A DNA stretch of 64,000 nt from Oryza sativa Japonica Group (GCF_034140825.1 NC_089035.1:131501-195500), one strand, 5' to 3'. Positions 1 through 12,692 are shown, numbered from the stretch's first letter. Program-made: numbers and translations. The notes: generated from the letters alone by a model not told the origin.

Positions 1-1531
1 ACCCAGGCGCTGCTGTGCCGTCATGACCAAGTTGGCCACGTCTTCCAGCCATCGTTGGGCTGGAGACTCCGGGTCATGGACGACAGGCGGGTGTCGTAGG
101 AGCGCGCCAGCAGCCTGAAGCGCACCCTGAGGCGTGCTGCCGTCGCCGTAGACGAGGAGGCGCCGCTCCCCATCTCGCCGTTCTCCTGCATCACCCGCGA
201 TCGGTGATGCTGCGGATTTATCAACCCTCTCAAGCGCCTCCCCCTGCTTAGGGCTTTGGCGCGGAGGAGGTGGGGGAGTACGAGCTCGACGGCGTGGATT
301 CGGCTCCCCGTCGTCGCCGCTCACACTCGGAGAGAGGTCGTGCGCTTTTCCTTGCTCAGCCATTATGCTGAACAAGAAAGACTTGGCGCACGCGGAAGAG
401 TCTGAGAGCTCAGAAAACACACACTGAGCCCCCTACCTGGCGCGCCAGATGACGGAGCTCGTGGCTCCTCACCGGGAGACCGCGCAGGCCCCCCTTTGCC
501 GGTTCGGCCGGGGGCTTAGGGTGCAATCTCAAGCTCTCGCTCTCTCTCTGTATGTGGAAAGATCGTCTGCCAGCAAGAAACACGAGACACCGGCGATCTA
601 TACAGGTTCGGGCCGCTGAGAAGCGTAATACCCTACTCCTGTGTTTTGGTGGATCTGTGTATGAATGAGTTACAAAGTGTGAGCTGACTTCCCCCCCCGT
701 TCTCAGCACTCAATCCGGGAAAGAATCAACCAACCCCTTCTCTATGGGCAAGGTCCTCCTTTTATACTTCAAGGGGATACCACATGCACCCTTCTCTTTC
801 CAAACTGGACTTTTCTTCTCTTTATGGACGGAGATTGGTATGGTTGCCCTCCGAATGACACTCCGATGGGACGGCCCACACCTACCTCCACTCCCGGCGG
901 AGACAGGCGCAACGTGAGATCGTGGCTGCCCGTTGCTGATGCGATCAGTGTCAGACCGGTCATTCTTGTCCACCATGCGTCAGTTTAATAACATGCATGT
1001 TTGCCCTTCTTCGTGTAACACCTCGCCTGTAATGGTTAGGATGAAGCCTGGTATAAATCGATCGGGGCTAACGTGCCATCTCTGGGATGTAACACGCTAG
1101 CTCCAGTTGGGGGGGGGGAAGTGCTTAGAAGCTCACACCTTGACGGGATGGGGCAAGGCGTGCGTCAGACCGCCTGCCGCCACCTAACCCGCGATCTGAC
1201 CGGTCTGTGACTGGTCACAGACCGGATAATCGAGTGCACTGCACTGCACTTCGTGCGGCGTGACACGCTTAGCCGATGCGCAATAAATGCGGTTAGGTGA
1301 GCCCTGCTGTGCTCACCCAACCCATGTACATAGTGCAAACCCCTCAGGGGGTCGGGGCACCTCGGCCCTCGGGGTCGGGGCAGGTGCAACCCGACCCCCC
1401 CTCGGGGAAATCAGGAGGAGGGCGGACACCTCACCCTCGGGCCCGACGTCCCCGAAGGTGCCAGGCCACGTGGGCGATTCCATCTGCCTCAAGCCTCCGG
1501 GCGCAATACTCCCGGTCCCATATCACCGACA
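1..1531 (-). mobile_element. Ty3/gypsy LTR retrotransposon A, 5' end (continues past the left edge)
   Basis: Read on the minus strand, an LTR of about 1.08 kb (450-1531) begins TGTCGGTGA and ends in CA. It carries a TATA-like ATAAAAGG near 759-767. Directly inside it is a primer-binding-type stretch with TGGCGCGCCAGGTAGGGGG (about 430-449), the usual landmark of many grass gypsy elements, and then the leader and beginning of gag (1-410), which runs off the window. The element sits inside element B, whose RNase H region resumes at 1532. Only the 5' end is visible, so whether the element is whole cannot be judged here. The family name is not resolved. Confidence 0.8.
450..1531 (-). repeat. 5' LTR of gypsy element A
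   Basis: The LTR has TG...CA ends on the minus strand, an internal TATA-like box, and GC-rich CCCCGA/TCGGGG-rich sequence around 1335-1480. The 3' partner LTR is not in the window. The inner boundary is fixed by the adjacent primer-binding-type sequence. The outer boundary is fixed by the switch to element B coding sequence. Confidence 0.7.
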
Positions 1532-4500
1532 ATGTCGGATCTCGATCCCATCGAACCTTTTTTCCAGCTTCCTGACTTCTGCGAGATACTTAGATAACTC
1601 GGGGCTAGAGCATTTGTAATCTTTATGCATCTGGTTCGCGACTAGTTCGGAATCCCCTTTCATGATCAGTCACCTAACTCCGAGTGCAGCTGCTGCTCTT
1701 ATCCCGGCGAGTAGTCCTTCGTACTCGGCTGTTGTTGGTCGCCCTGAAGTTGAGGTGAATTGCATGCTTGAACTGATCTCCCAAAGGTGATGTCAAGATG
1801 AATCATGCCCCTGCTCCTTGGCTGTTGAGTGCGCCGTCGAACACCATTGTCCACGTTTCGTTGTCAATTTGGTTGCCTGACCTGTTATCAGTCATAGTCC
1901 AATCGGCTACGAAGTCGGCAAGTACCTGGGACTTGATGGTTGTTCGTGGCACAAAGCGGACATTAAATTGGCTTAGCTCGACTACCCATTTCGCAATGCG
2001 GCCGACAACGTCTTTGTTTCTCACTACTTCACCGAGAGGGAAGGAGGATACAACTTTGACCCTGTGGGCTTGGAAGTAGTGGCGTAGCTTTCTTGATGTC
2101 ATGATTACCACGTAGAGCAGTTTTTGGATCTGTGGATATCTTGTCTACGTAGTAGACTGGTCGTTGCACTTTCTCTCTCTCGACAACAATGACAGTGCTA
2201 ACGGAATATGGCGTGGCGGCAATATAGAGAAATAATTCTTCATTAGGTTGGGGGGCAACAAGTACAGGTGGATTTGATAGGTAGCGCTTGAGTGCAATGA
2301 ATGCCTCTTCGGCTTCCTGTGTCCATACAAATTTGTCTTGCTTCTTCAGCAGAGTGAAGAAGGGTTGTCCTCGCTCTCCCATCCTAGTGACGAACCTGCT
2401 TAGTGCCGCCATGCATCTGGTTAGCTTCTGTACTTCCTTGAGTCTTGTAGGCGACTTTATGTTTTCGATTGCGTTGATCTTCTCGGGATTTGCTTCTATT
2501 CCTCTGCTAGAGACGAGGAAACCAAGCAGCTTTCCCGATGGTACTCCGAACGTGCACTTCTCTGGATTGAGCATGAGGCGATATCGTCGGAGGTTGTCGA
2601 ACGTTTCCCGCAGACTGTCAATCAATGAGTCGCTTGTCTTGGTCTTAACAACAATGTTGTCGACGTAGGCCTCGACATTGTTTCCGAGTTGGCCGCTAAG
2701 TGCGCCCTAGACCGTGCGTTGGAAAGTGTTTCCTGCGGTTATTAGTCCGATCGGCATCTTAACGTAGCAGAATACCCCGAACGGCGTGAAGAATGCTGTC
2801 TTCTCCTCGTCCTCTTTCGCCATGTTGATTTGGTGGTAGCCGGAGTAAGCGTCGAGAAAGCTCAACAACTCACAACCGGCTGTTGAGTCCACCAGTTGGT
2901 CTATTCGAGGAAGAGGGAAGTGATCCTTGGGACACGCCTTGTTGAGGTCGGTGAAATCGACACACATTCTCCATTTCCCGTTGGCCTTCCGCACCATGAC
3001 TGGGTTGGCTAGCCACTCTGGATGGAGTACCTCTCTGATGAAACCAGCTTTGAGAAGCTTGTCGAGCTCTTCTCGTATGGCTTGTTTTCGATCTGGTGTA
3101 AATCTCCGCAGTTTTTACTTTACTGGTTTGGCGTTGGGTCGCACCATGATTTTGTGATCAATCACCTCCCTGGGTACCCCCGGCATGTCGGACGGCCGCC
3201 AAGCGAACACGTTAGCATTTTCGCGGAGGAAGGTGATGAGCGCGAGTTCCTATTTCCCGCCTAGTGATGCCCCGATTTTGACTGTCTTGTCGGGGTTGGC
3301 ACTAGAGAGTGGAACGATCTTGATTGCACCGTCCGGTTTCGGCGTCTTGTTTGTTTTGCTCACTTTCTTGGGTGGCTCAGCTGTGGCGGGTGGGCTGGGC
3401 GTGTGCTCGACCATGTCGAGGCTCCGCTTGTCGCATTGCACTGCCAGCTTAGAATTCCCTTGAATAGTGATTGTTCCCTTCGGTCCCGGCATCTTGAGCA
3501 CTTGATACACGTAGTTAGATGCGGCCACGAACTTCGCGAGTGCAGTTCTCCCAATGATAGCATTGTATGCTGTATCGAATTCAGCGACATCAAAGGTGAT
3601 CTGCTCCGTTCGGAAGTTATTTGCTTGGCCGAAAGTCACAAGCAACGTAATTTTGCCCAATGGTTTGGACGATGACTGAGTAGTGATTCCATGGAAGGGT
3701 TGATCGGTGGGTGTCAACTCGCTTCGTGGGATCCCCATCGCGTCCAAGGTGCTAGCGAAGAGAAGGTTGATTGAGCTGCCGTCGTCGATCATAACTCGTG
3801 CGACCTTGATATTCCGAACAGTGGGTTCGACCACGATCGGATATCGCCCTGGGATGACAGCAGTCTTGGGGTGGTCCTCTTCTGAGAATTCTATCTTCTG
3901 CTCAGACCACTTCATCTTGGGCGCAGCTCCCTGCCACGTCGAACAGACTTCACGTTCCACTTTCTTGTATTCTCGCTTTGAGGAGTATGTCGTGGAACCT
4001 CCGAAGATGTGCGAGACATGGAGATCAGAGTCTGGGTATGCTGAGCCCGATTCCTGAGTAGCCGCCTCAGCGTCCTTCTCGACCACGCGTACTCGCTTGC
4101 CTTTTTCCAATGGCATGTGTTTTGCGAGCGACTTTTTGAAGACGAGGCAATCTTCTAGAGAGTGTCTGTCTGACTTGTGTATAGGGCACCATGTTTTCTT
4201 CGCGTCGCTGCCTTGTGGGTCAGGGCGCTTAGGAGGGTCCGCGTATTCTGTTGCGATAACTTCCGCTTGAGCTTTCCTTTTCCCACTCTTGCAATTTTTC
4301 TTCTTGCTTGACTCGGGTGCGTCCTTGGCTGGTTTCTTCTCTCCTCCGGTCTTTGGTTTGTCGTTCTTGCGTCTCAGTGCGTCGTCCGCATGAGCGCAAC
4401 GATCGACAATTTCAAATAATCTCCGAGTAGTCGTGACGCGCCTCGTTGCCAACTCCTAGGTAGTATAGCGATCTCTGACACCGGACTTGAAAGCGCGGAT

Positions 4501-6950
4501 TACAGAAGCATCGGTGATTTCGGGGATCGTATTTCTGCACTCATTAAAGCGCCGAACATAATCCCTCAAGGATTCACCCGGATTCTGTGTCAACGCATGT
4601 AGGTCGTCTTCGATCGCGTGGCGCTTGTAAGTTCCTTGGAAGTTGGCGATGAACTGCTGCCACAGGTCTGCCCACGAAGAAATCGAGTAGGGGGGAAGAT
4701 GCATCAGCCATGAACGCGCAGAGACTTTCAATGTGGTTGGCAAGTAATTCGCCAACGCGTTGTCGTCCGCTCCGGCAGCGTAGAGTACCATGGAGTAAAC
4801 CTGAAGGAATTCTTCTGGGTCGGTACTCCCATCGTACTTCTCTATTGCTCCTGGTCGAAATCTCTCAGGCCATCAGACATCACGCAGTGAACGACTGAAA
4901 GCTCTTCAACCAGCGCTGGGGGCGATGGGTTGTCGGCGGTCGTACGTCCTTCGTGGATACCTATCTGATGATGAGGATGAGGAAGATGACGACGATGACG
5001 ATGGGTCACTTGGTTCCGGTGTACGATTACGAGGACGTCGGTCGGGTTCTCGAGAATCCTGTCGTCGTCTCCCGTTGTTGTCTCGGCGCCGATCTCCGTC
5101 GTCGTCGTCGTTATGGCGGCGTCCTCGACCAGTATCGCCCAGCACCCGCCGTTCGCGATCGTCGTGATCGTAGCGGTTGTGGCGGTTATCACGGTCTCGG
5201 TCTTCGCTCGAACGGCCTCCTCGTTCTTCGTTATCGTGACGCCGTGAAGAGACGCGATGTCGGAAACTGTTCTCGTTGTCTCGTGCACATCGCGCCTCTC
5301 GGCGGCCATTCAGGTGATCGCGGAGATCGTTGATGCCGCGAGGTGGAGGGGTGGCTCGATGAGGCAATTCCCGCTGTTTAGGGTTTTCACCATTAGCACC
5401 GCCAGTTGGTGGCTGTTCCGGGTGCGCTGCAGTAGCGGCCTCCTCGAACGCGTTGCTGAGGTTGGTCACTGATTCCCGCAACTGTTCTGTCCATCGTGCG
5501 AGATCGTCGTTCAGAACGGGATCGTAAGGGGTTTCCCTCAGTATTGCGTTGACGGCCCTGATGTGCTGGGCCGGTGTAGTCACTTGATTCTCCGCTTCCA
5601 CATTAGCGCGCGCTGACGTGCCGGTCTCGTCGATAGCCAATACCTCGCGCGGCATACTTGTTGACGATGAGCCATAGTCTTCGAGCAGATGCAAGACTGA
5701 TGGTTCGTGAGGATAGATATCGACTACCCCAACGAATCGATCTGAAATCACCGTCGCTCCTTGTTCCTTGTCCTCATCCCTGAGGGGGATGCGTGACTGT
5801 TGGACCTTAGGAGGTGACGTCTTCATGGCGCTGAGAAAGACCTTGCAGCCTGAGAGGTCGTGATTCTTTGTCTTGTGAATAGGACAATATACATCACGAG
5901 TTTGAGAAGTACGCTGAATTCCGCACTCTTTGCAGGCACGAATTTCTGCGTGGACGTTGAGAAAAACCCAGCAGGCTTGCAAGTTGTGTTTTCTGGTTTT
6001 GTGGATAGGACACCAGGACCTTGTCACCTCGGAAATCATCCTCGTCGGCTTGTGATTCTTGTCGGAAAGACAAGGTTTGGACGTACTAGGATCCTTCTCG
6101 GGCTCGGATGTCATCGACGTTCCGTTCTTCGCTTCGGCGGGAGGATCCTTCGACATGGAGTCATCCTGGGTTGTAGCCACTGTGTTCTCGCTTCCGGTCA
6201 TTGATGGACCAGCCGAGATCGACACCGTGGTGTAAACCGGGAAGACGATTTCGCCGACTTGAGTCCACACCAGCATTGTTGAAGTAGGAACTCCTTGGTT
6301 GAGGTTGGTGTTGACGCTGTTGTCGACGAAGCTGGATGTCATAGTAGTAGAACCTTGAGCACCAAGTCCCCCTACCTGGCACGCCACTGTCGATGGGGGA
6401 TACCCGTAGACCGAATATAGAGGGTATTGGGGTACGCTGGTATGAGGATCTACGTAATACGACATCAAGCAGACAGAAAACAAAGATTATACTGGTTCAG
6501 GCCCCTTGATAGGTAATAGCCCTAATCCAGTTGATATGGGATTATATGATGGAAACCACAGATTACAGAAGGAAAAGCAGAACTCGATGATACCGACGAG
6601 ATCGTAGTCGAGTTGATTCGACTAGATCACCCGGCGACTTGGCTCCTGTAGGCTTCAACTCCGTAGGCTGTGGTGGATGTGCTGACTATGAGATTCAATC
6701 ACTTAGGTCCTCCCGGGGGGTCCCTTTTATATCGCAGGTCAACTGGTCTCAAAGTAGGACTCGGAGACATCGGACTCGGCACGATACAATGACGACCCAG
6801 TTCTGTCCGAGTAGGACTCCTTCCATCTGTGAACTCCATGATGAATTTCCTTAACGTATGCCGAAAACGTCCGTATACGCGTATGTATACCATATCGATG
6901 TGTGACGTATATCGAAGGGTAGAGGGTATACCTTACCCGTAACCCTGACA
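1532..6950 (-). mobile_element. Ty3/gypsy LTR retrotransposon B, 5' two-thirds, interrupted by element A
   Basis: On the minus strand, from right to left: a 5' LTR (6388-6950, starting TGTCAGGG), a primer-binding-type stretch with GTGCCAGGTAGGGGGA (about 6367-6387), a long gag region (about 3900-6350) with repeated Cys/His 'CPIHK...H..xxC' motifs, an aspartic-protease-like DDGSS segment (about 3650-3850), reverse transcriptase (about 2000-3150) and the start of RNase H (1532-2000). The rest of pol and the 3' LTR must lie left of element A, outside the window. The element is broken: A splits it and there are roughly half a dozen further interruptions of its reading frames. No age can be given without the second LTR. 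Confidence 0.85.
6388..6950 (-). repeat. 5' LTR of gypsy element B
   Basis: The 563-bp LTR has minus-strand ends TGTCAGGG...CGACA. A TATA-like ATATAAAAGGGACC lies around 6719-6730. Its outer end is only 267 bp upstream of the start codon of the DUF1499 gene, with the LTR promoter pointing away from that gene. Confidence 0.75.
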
Positions 6951-7007
6951 AATATTTTAGATTCATCATAAGAAATATTTTTATATAATTCACATGGTGT
7001 TAAAGTA

Positions 7008-7014
7008 TATATAA
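7008..7014 (+). promoter_or_regulatory. TATA-like box upstream of the DUF1499 gene
   Basis: TATATAA lies about 200 bp before the predicted start codon, in the short interval between the LTR of element B and the gene. Position and sequence fit a plant TATA box, but no transcript start can be verified from sequence alone. Confidence 0.35.
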
Positions 7015-7216
7015 TGGTCAAAGATATGTTTAAGTTATGATAAAGCTAAAACGATAGTTAATTTAAAATGGAGAAAGTGCAAGTACATTCTGGATGGGTA
7101 GATAAGAAGAGCAGATGGAGATGTGTGGGGTGTAGGTGTGATCGATCGAGGGACGACAAACCAATTAATTAACCACGCTAGCCCAGAGTGATCGATAGCA
7201 GAATCGTACGTTTGTA

Positions 7217-8159
7217 ATGACGTCATCATTATCATCATCCACAGCCTCTGCTGCTGCTTGTTGCAAGAGTAGAAGTCGTAATCCTCCTCCGGCGCCGGCG
7301 CCACACACTAGTACTGCACGAGTAGTTCGCAGCAGCAGGCGGAGGCTTCTCTTAGTATTCTTCTCCGCAGAGGCGGCGGCGGCTGCGACGAGCGGTCTCA
7401 TCCAGACCCCGTGTGGGCAAGCCTACCCTTTCGCTGGCACCAACGTGAAGAAGCCGCAGCCGCCGTCCACCCCTTACTCCCAATCCCAATCGCAGCAGCA
7501 GTTTGGCCTCGACGCCAAAGGGTAATTAACTAAACCGGCCGCCACAGATCTGGATGGATCGATCTTAAAATTAAGAAAGAGATTATATATATTATGGATG
7601 CAGGAGGATTAGGGCGTGCCCGTCGACGAACCCCGGATGCGTGTCCACAAACCCCACGGTGGGCGCATCTTGCTCCTTGGCCTCCCCGCTCATCGTCCCC
7701 GCTAATACACCAACGGACAAGGCCGCCGCTGTAAGTGTACGCACGCACGCATTTGTTATTCATTTAATATAGCAGTATTTGTTTCTGAATTAGTAATTCG
7801 ATGTGAATGAATGACAGTCGCTGCGCGAGGCTATCCTCAAGACGCAGAGGAATGCGGTGATCAAAGCCGACGAGGAGACGGCGTACGGGCACTACATCCA
7901 GGCGGAGGTCGACGGCGGCGCAGGCCGCGACGTGATGGAGTTCCTCCTCAAGGAATCCCAGTCCCAGTCCCAGGAGGTGGTGGCCGCGTACCGATGCGTC
8001 GCCACCAAGGTCATCTTCGTCTACCCCTTCACCACTGCCGTCGGCGATTCAAGAGGGCAGAGCCAGAGGATCGCCGCCGTCGCCCAGGAGCTCGGATGGT
8101 ACGCCCCGGACCTACTCAACGCCGCCACCGCCGACGACCACTCTATCCTCGACTATTAA
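7217..8159 (+). CDS. DUF1499-family protein, predicted thylakoid lumen
   Basis: Three exons (7217-7521, 7604-7730, 7818-8159) join in frame to give 257 residues. Residues 1-57 look like a bipartite lumen-targeting peptide: Ser/Ala-rich, then Arg41-Arg43 followed by a hydrophobic run and an Ala-rich stretch, resembling a twin-arginine signal. The mature part starts near the Cys107-Pro...Pro-Gly-Cys114-Val-Ser motif typical of the start of DUF1499 domains. It ends with a family-like segment, GRDVMEFLL...VVAAYRC...QRIAAVAQELGWY. DUF1499 proteins occur in cyanobacteria, plastids and proteobacteria, and their biochemical role is not established to my knowledge. The start was chosen because it is the first Met of the targeting peptide. 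Family assignment is from remembered motif order; the plastid location is inferred. Confidence 0.75.
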
Positions 8160-8553
8160 CCAAGGCCATACATATGCTTGCTTCATTATCTCTAGTCTGT
8201 ACAAGTACAACTCGTCCAAATTCATTCATCCATCCATCCATCCACGACACATATACAAATACTAATCTATTATTACTACTAAGTAGTACTAGTAGCCACC
8301 GATATATATACACAACAAATGTATTAATCAAAATGCTAATTTATTTCTACGCCGGCCGGCGTCCTTGCACTTTTGGATGATATTGGGCCTTAATTTTCAT
8401 CGTAGGTCACCGAGTTAGCCCATGCACTGTTTACTGTGTCATGAAATAAGCATGTGGGCCTCACAGGTATTTTTAATTTTTTTAACTAACACCAGCTGAC
8501 AGACATGTAGGGTGCTTTTGAATTTTTTGTCCCATGTAAACATCATATGGGAC
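8160..8553. other. 3' flank of the DUF1499 gene, no gene seen
   Basis: This is AT-rich sequence with a short CATC microsatellite near 8226-8243. It probably carries the 3' UTR of the upstream gene. No coding exon, RNA gene or complete transposon could be recognised. Confidence 0.4.
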
Positions 8554-8740
8554 CAGGGCGGATCCAGAAAAAAAAATTGAGGGGCTTAATTACACAGTTT
8601 TTTCAACCTTCAGCCATTTAGGGACCTTTAGTTTATCATTCATGGTGAAAAAAATAAAGGGGTGCTCTGGGGGTATCCATGGGTCTTGTGGGTGTAGGGG
8701 GGACTCGAGTCCCCACGCATCCACGTTGGATCCGCCCCTG
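8554..8740. mobile_element. hAT-type MITE, 187 bp
   Basis: The terminal inverted repeats are CAGGGCGGATCCA at the left and TGGATCCGCCCCTG at the right. They are flanked by an 8-bp direct repeat, TATGGGAC, at 8546-8553 and 8741-8748. CAGGGGCGGA ends and an 8-bp target duplication are the marks of the hAT superfamily. It has no coding capacity, so it must have been mobilised in trans. The identical target copies suggest a fairly young insertion. Confidence 0.85.
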
Positions 8741-8967
8741 TATGGGACTAATATCAACTAAACAAGCCACATATAGATTAGGACTATGCTTGTATCTTCA
8801 TATCTCTATTTGGTTTATTAGGCCACTTTGTTCCATGTATTTTATACTTCCGAGACCTCACAGATCAAAACATGGACTCATCCAAGGCCCATATGATTTC
8901 GCCTCCCCATCTAATTAGATGTATAGGGCTAGATGTCCCTCTTCTTTGTAGTTGTAGGGCCCTGTCC

Positions 8968-10364
8968 TGTTGACAAGAAAATCGAACACATCGGCCTAGG
9001 AGATCTGCTTAGCTCCAGTGCAGGTCCAAATATGATGAGATGCAGGCGTGCCAGCCAGTTTGATCCTACAACTGACAAGATATGCAAATAGTAGATCAAA
9101 TTAGCCGATCGGCTAACAAGCCGATGGAGTAGTTCCAGCCGATAGCCGATAATAGCCGATGTCGATACCAGCCGATAGCGATAGGGTTTAAGCAATCGGC
9201 TATATGTCAAATATAGATAATGATATAAAGGCAATCGGCTGATGATGATGTAATATAGCAATATAATCCAGTAGAAACCAATCGGCTAACAATATGATAT
9301 AGTAGAACAAGTATTGATCCGAAGGTTAAAGCACCCATCGGCTGGAGGTCTGATGTCATGAAATCCACAAGATTAGATTAAACAATGAAACCTTTGTTGT
9401 CATCGGTTAAATCCAACTTATATGTATATGCAATCCTTATGAGCCGATGCAACGTTCAGATAACTCACCGGCTGAAACCCCGATGAAACCCTTATTGGCA
9501 ATCAAGAAGCAGGCTAGACATTATGGTTCTAAGCATGACTTAGTAGATCAAACTTAACTGATGCAGCACTAAGTATGAAAAGAAACATAATATCTAGACA
9601 ATCAAGCTGTTGACTGATTTTCAGGGTGGTAGATGCCTAGGCTAATTTAATCTAGCAACGCGATTTAGCCGATACCGGCAGAAACACTAAAGCGAGAGAC
9701 AGCCGATAGAGCTAAATTGATATGCTAAGACTAGATTAACAGAGACATGATAAATAGGTAGGCAAATATATCATCCAAACCAGAGCAATCCAAGAGGTCA
9801 AATGTACTGATGCAGCCTTGAACGACGCCGACGTAAATGATACAATTGCCTGGGCCGACGGAACTTACCCATTCGCTGGAGATCGAACACTGATGCAGCC
9901 CCGCGTCAGGTGCCAAGTCCCGCCGGACGATAAAATAAAGTAGAAAAGGTAAAAGGTGGCGATGTGCCGAATTGTATTGATTGTGAGGATAAATTACATA
10001 AACCCCGGGTGTACATATTTATACCCATGGGTTGATACAAGTCCTTGTCGGACAAGAAAGAAACTTTCCTAAAGATAAAAGGAAAAGATAAAGTCCTTAT
10101 AGGACACTAAATACACTTTCCTAAAGATAAAAGGAAACTAACAAACTATTCCTAATTAATAGATAACTTGCCAAGCCGCATTCTCTTTGAACTCGGTCTC
10201 TTCTAGATAAGCTTCCTCTAGTAGATCAATTTTCTTAACCGAATATAGCAAGAATCCGACAACTGACGACTTGATAACTCTCATTGGCTAATCTCAGGAC
10301 TTCGAAGCCGATGCTGACTCTAAGCCGATGACTACTCCGGGCTTACCAAATTTCACTGTTAACA
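8968..10364 (-). mobile_element. Solo LTR of an LTR retrotransposon, about 1.4 kb
   Basis: The sequence runs TGTTGACA...TGTTAACA (TG...CA on either strand) and is flanked by the 5-bp direct repeat TGTCC at 8963-8967 and 10365-10369. A TATA-like ATAAATATG on the minus strand near 10013-10022 sets the orientation. It contains no gag or pol sequence, so it reads as one LTR left after LTR-LTR recombination. It is unusually rich in AGCCGAT/ATCGGCT heptamers between about 9100 and 9720 and around 10290-10330. Family not resolved. Confidence 0.75.
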
Positions 10365-10369
10365 TGTCC

Positions 10370-12690
10370 CAAATGGGGACATTTCCATCGTTGGCAACCA
10401 CACAAGTATTGAGATGATTATATATGCAAGTAAAGAAATATATTGGAGATAAAATGATCGTGTATCCACACTTCACTACCTCAAAAAACTTAATAAAACC
10501 TATGGATAGGTGATCGGTAAGGAAGACGTTCCTCATTAAATTATAGTAGAGAAGCTATCTGATTTATGCACGAAAATAGGAAAAATAGTAAATTTATGTG
10601 CATACTTATATTCGCAAACGATTGAAATAAAATATGCTTTGAAAATGAAACAGGCGGAGCACATGACAACTGGCATATCGTGCCAAACCGAACCCTCCAG
10701 AAAGATGAAGTCCCAAAGCATAGAAAGCACTATAAAAGTCGACCCACAATATGCACTAGGAGCAATCGATGGATTGAGTAGCTTCTCTAGCCTTGACCTC
10801 CTAGCGCTCAGTTGTTATACTTACCCTCTAAGGGCTACTAGGCCTCACTCATCTCTTCGTGTATATTTAGCCTTTTATGCTACCCGTGGATCTCTTTCGT
10901 CATTGATGGGTATACCGTTTGTGGTTGATACCAGTTTTATAATTATCTACGGGCAAAGATGATAAATGCCATATATCGAAATGACAAGGTAATTTTATCT
11001 TCTCCTTATGAGTTTTTCAACTCAAAGTTTTTTTTGCAACCAATAATTAGTCTCTAATATTAATTTGCTAATTCAAGTGATGTTTTTTTTATAAGATTAG
11101 GGTGAAGATTAGGCCGGGGACGCAGGAATTTTACAGGAATTTCACATGTAATAGTTCAACCATAGTAGGAACTAGAAACATGAAAATTTGTGGGTTGCAA
11201 ACAAAGTTCCATCTACATCATCGTGCATGTATCGAGCCAAAGGCAGGATCTACCTATACCCATGTAAGTCCCTCTAGTTTCTGTGATTTCCTCCATCCAG
11301 AAAGACTTGATTTCTAGCATTTATAATTTGTTAAAAAAAGATTTGGTTTCTTTTGTTTTTGTGGGGAAAAATACTTGATTTATAGCCCCTAGCTTACCTA
11401 CCATCGGTCTATAAATCATGAAGTTTTATTCCTTCAGTACCCCTTATACTAATGCCATTTTTCTATTAGTGAGCGGCACTTTTGTTTTTCCCCCTTAACA
11501 ACTAAAATACTTGGGATTACTAGGACTCAAGTTTTTTGGGGAATAAAGGGAGTGCTATATATGCCTTGAACTATTTCGTTTATCTTTTATTGTGTTTCAC
11601 TATTTATTTGTATGTGGTATGGTCTCTTTGTTAAGCTAGCAAGTTCCATGAGTTTATATATCAATGTACAATTTGGAGTGGTATATTTGATTAGCCCGTT
11701 TTCCTTAGGCACCGCTTGTTAGCTAACTGCTAACATACAAAAGTAATTAAGTATGTATAACATTGAAAAGATGGCGAGTCATGAGAGAGAGCAATGTGGC
11801 AAACAAACTCTATACTAACATTCAAAAGTAAAGTACTAACATACAAAGCTTGTTAGCTTGTAGCTGATGAATAGCATACAAAAGTAATAAAGTATTAAGT
11901 ACATGGAGTATAAGTTATGTAGCTAGGACCACAAACAACACATGATCTATGCATGGTATGCATGCAAACCATGCACTTACTGCAAGCAAGTAGGCCAGGA
12001 CATCATGGTTTATTATTAACTAGGTCATTAGACAATTGCTTGCGTTACACAATGTATAGAAGAAATGTAGGATATTAAGCTAAAATACAAAATTCTCCAG
12101 CAGGAAAGGCGCCGAAAGTATACTTAGTTTGCTAGCAATGGATCGAGTACTTATCTACTGATCTAGTCATCGATCCATGCATCCATCCATCATTTAACCA
12201 CGTAGCATGTATTGGCTGGAATCAAGCTATCACATATATGCGTGAATCTAAAGCAAAACAAACTCCTCGATATATCTTGCATACATCTGGAGCTAACCGT
12301 CCATTGATTAGCTAGCTAACTTAGAGATAGATTAGCATGTATGACACATCAAATTGAAATCATGATGCATATGCATGGTATAGGAGAGGACAAATAAATA
12401 TATGGTTCAATTAACAAGCAAGTCAATTTGTGACATGATTGATACGTTACGCAAATAAACTACAATACTTTATCTTGGTTGTCTTTAGCATAAGAAGTGT
12501 GGAATGCATGGTTTAGCCTTGTGAGCCCCACATATATAAAGCTTGTTGTTTCACTAGAAAAGATACACGCTAGGCTAAAAGATTTCACCAAACCAACAAG
12601 AAACTAATAAACCTTTTTTTCTCTTTCTTCAACTTTCTTTCGTCTCCCTTCTCAACAACACAGATGTCATAGAAACCAGAATCTTTTGGG
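10370..12690. other. Intergenic AT-rich region
   Basis: No gene is supported here. A TATA-like ACTATAAAAG near 10729-10738 is followed by a short open frame that resembles nothing I know. Around 11700-11890 there are scattered repeats of CTAACATACAAAAGTAA-like sequence and a GCTTGTTAGCT motif, perhaps a decayed small element. The rest looks like ordinary upstream sequence of the NF-YC gene. Confidence 0.4.
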
Positions 12691-12692
12691 CC

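Noticed and set aside
8934-8938. TGTCC at 8934 as the left target copy of the solo LTR
   Set aside because: The sequence after it does not begin with TG; the copy at 8963-8967 is followed directly by TGTTGACA and fits better.
10639-10962. 107-codon frame downstream of nothing recognisable, with a TATA-like box inside it
   Set aside because: No family resemblance and ordinary composition; the TATA-like box lies within the frame, so they do not form a coherent gene.
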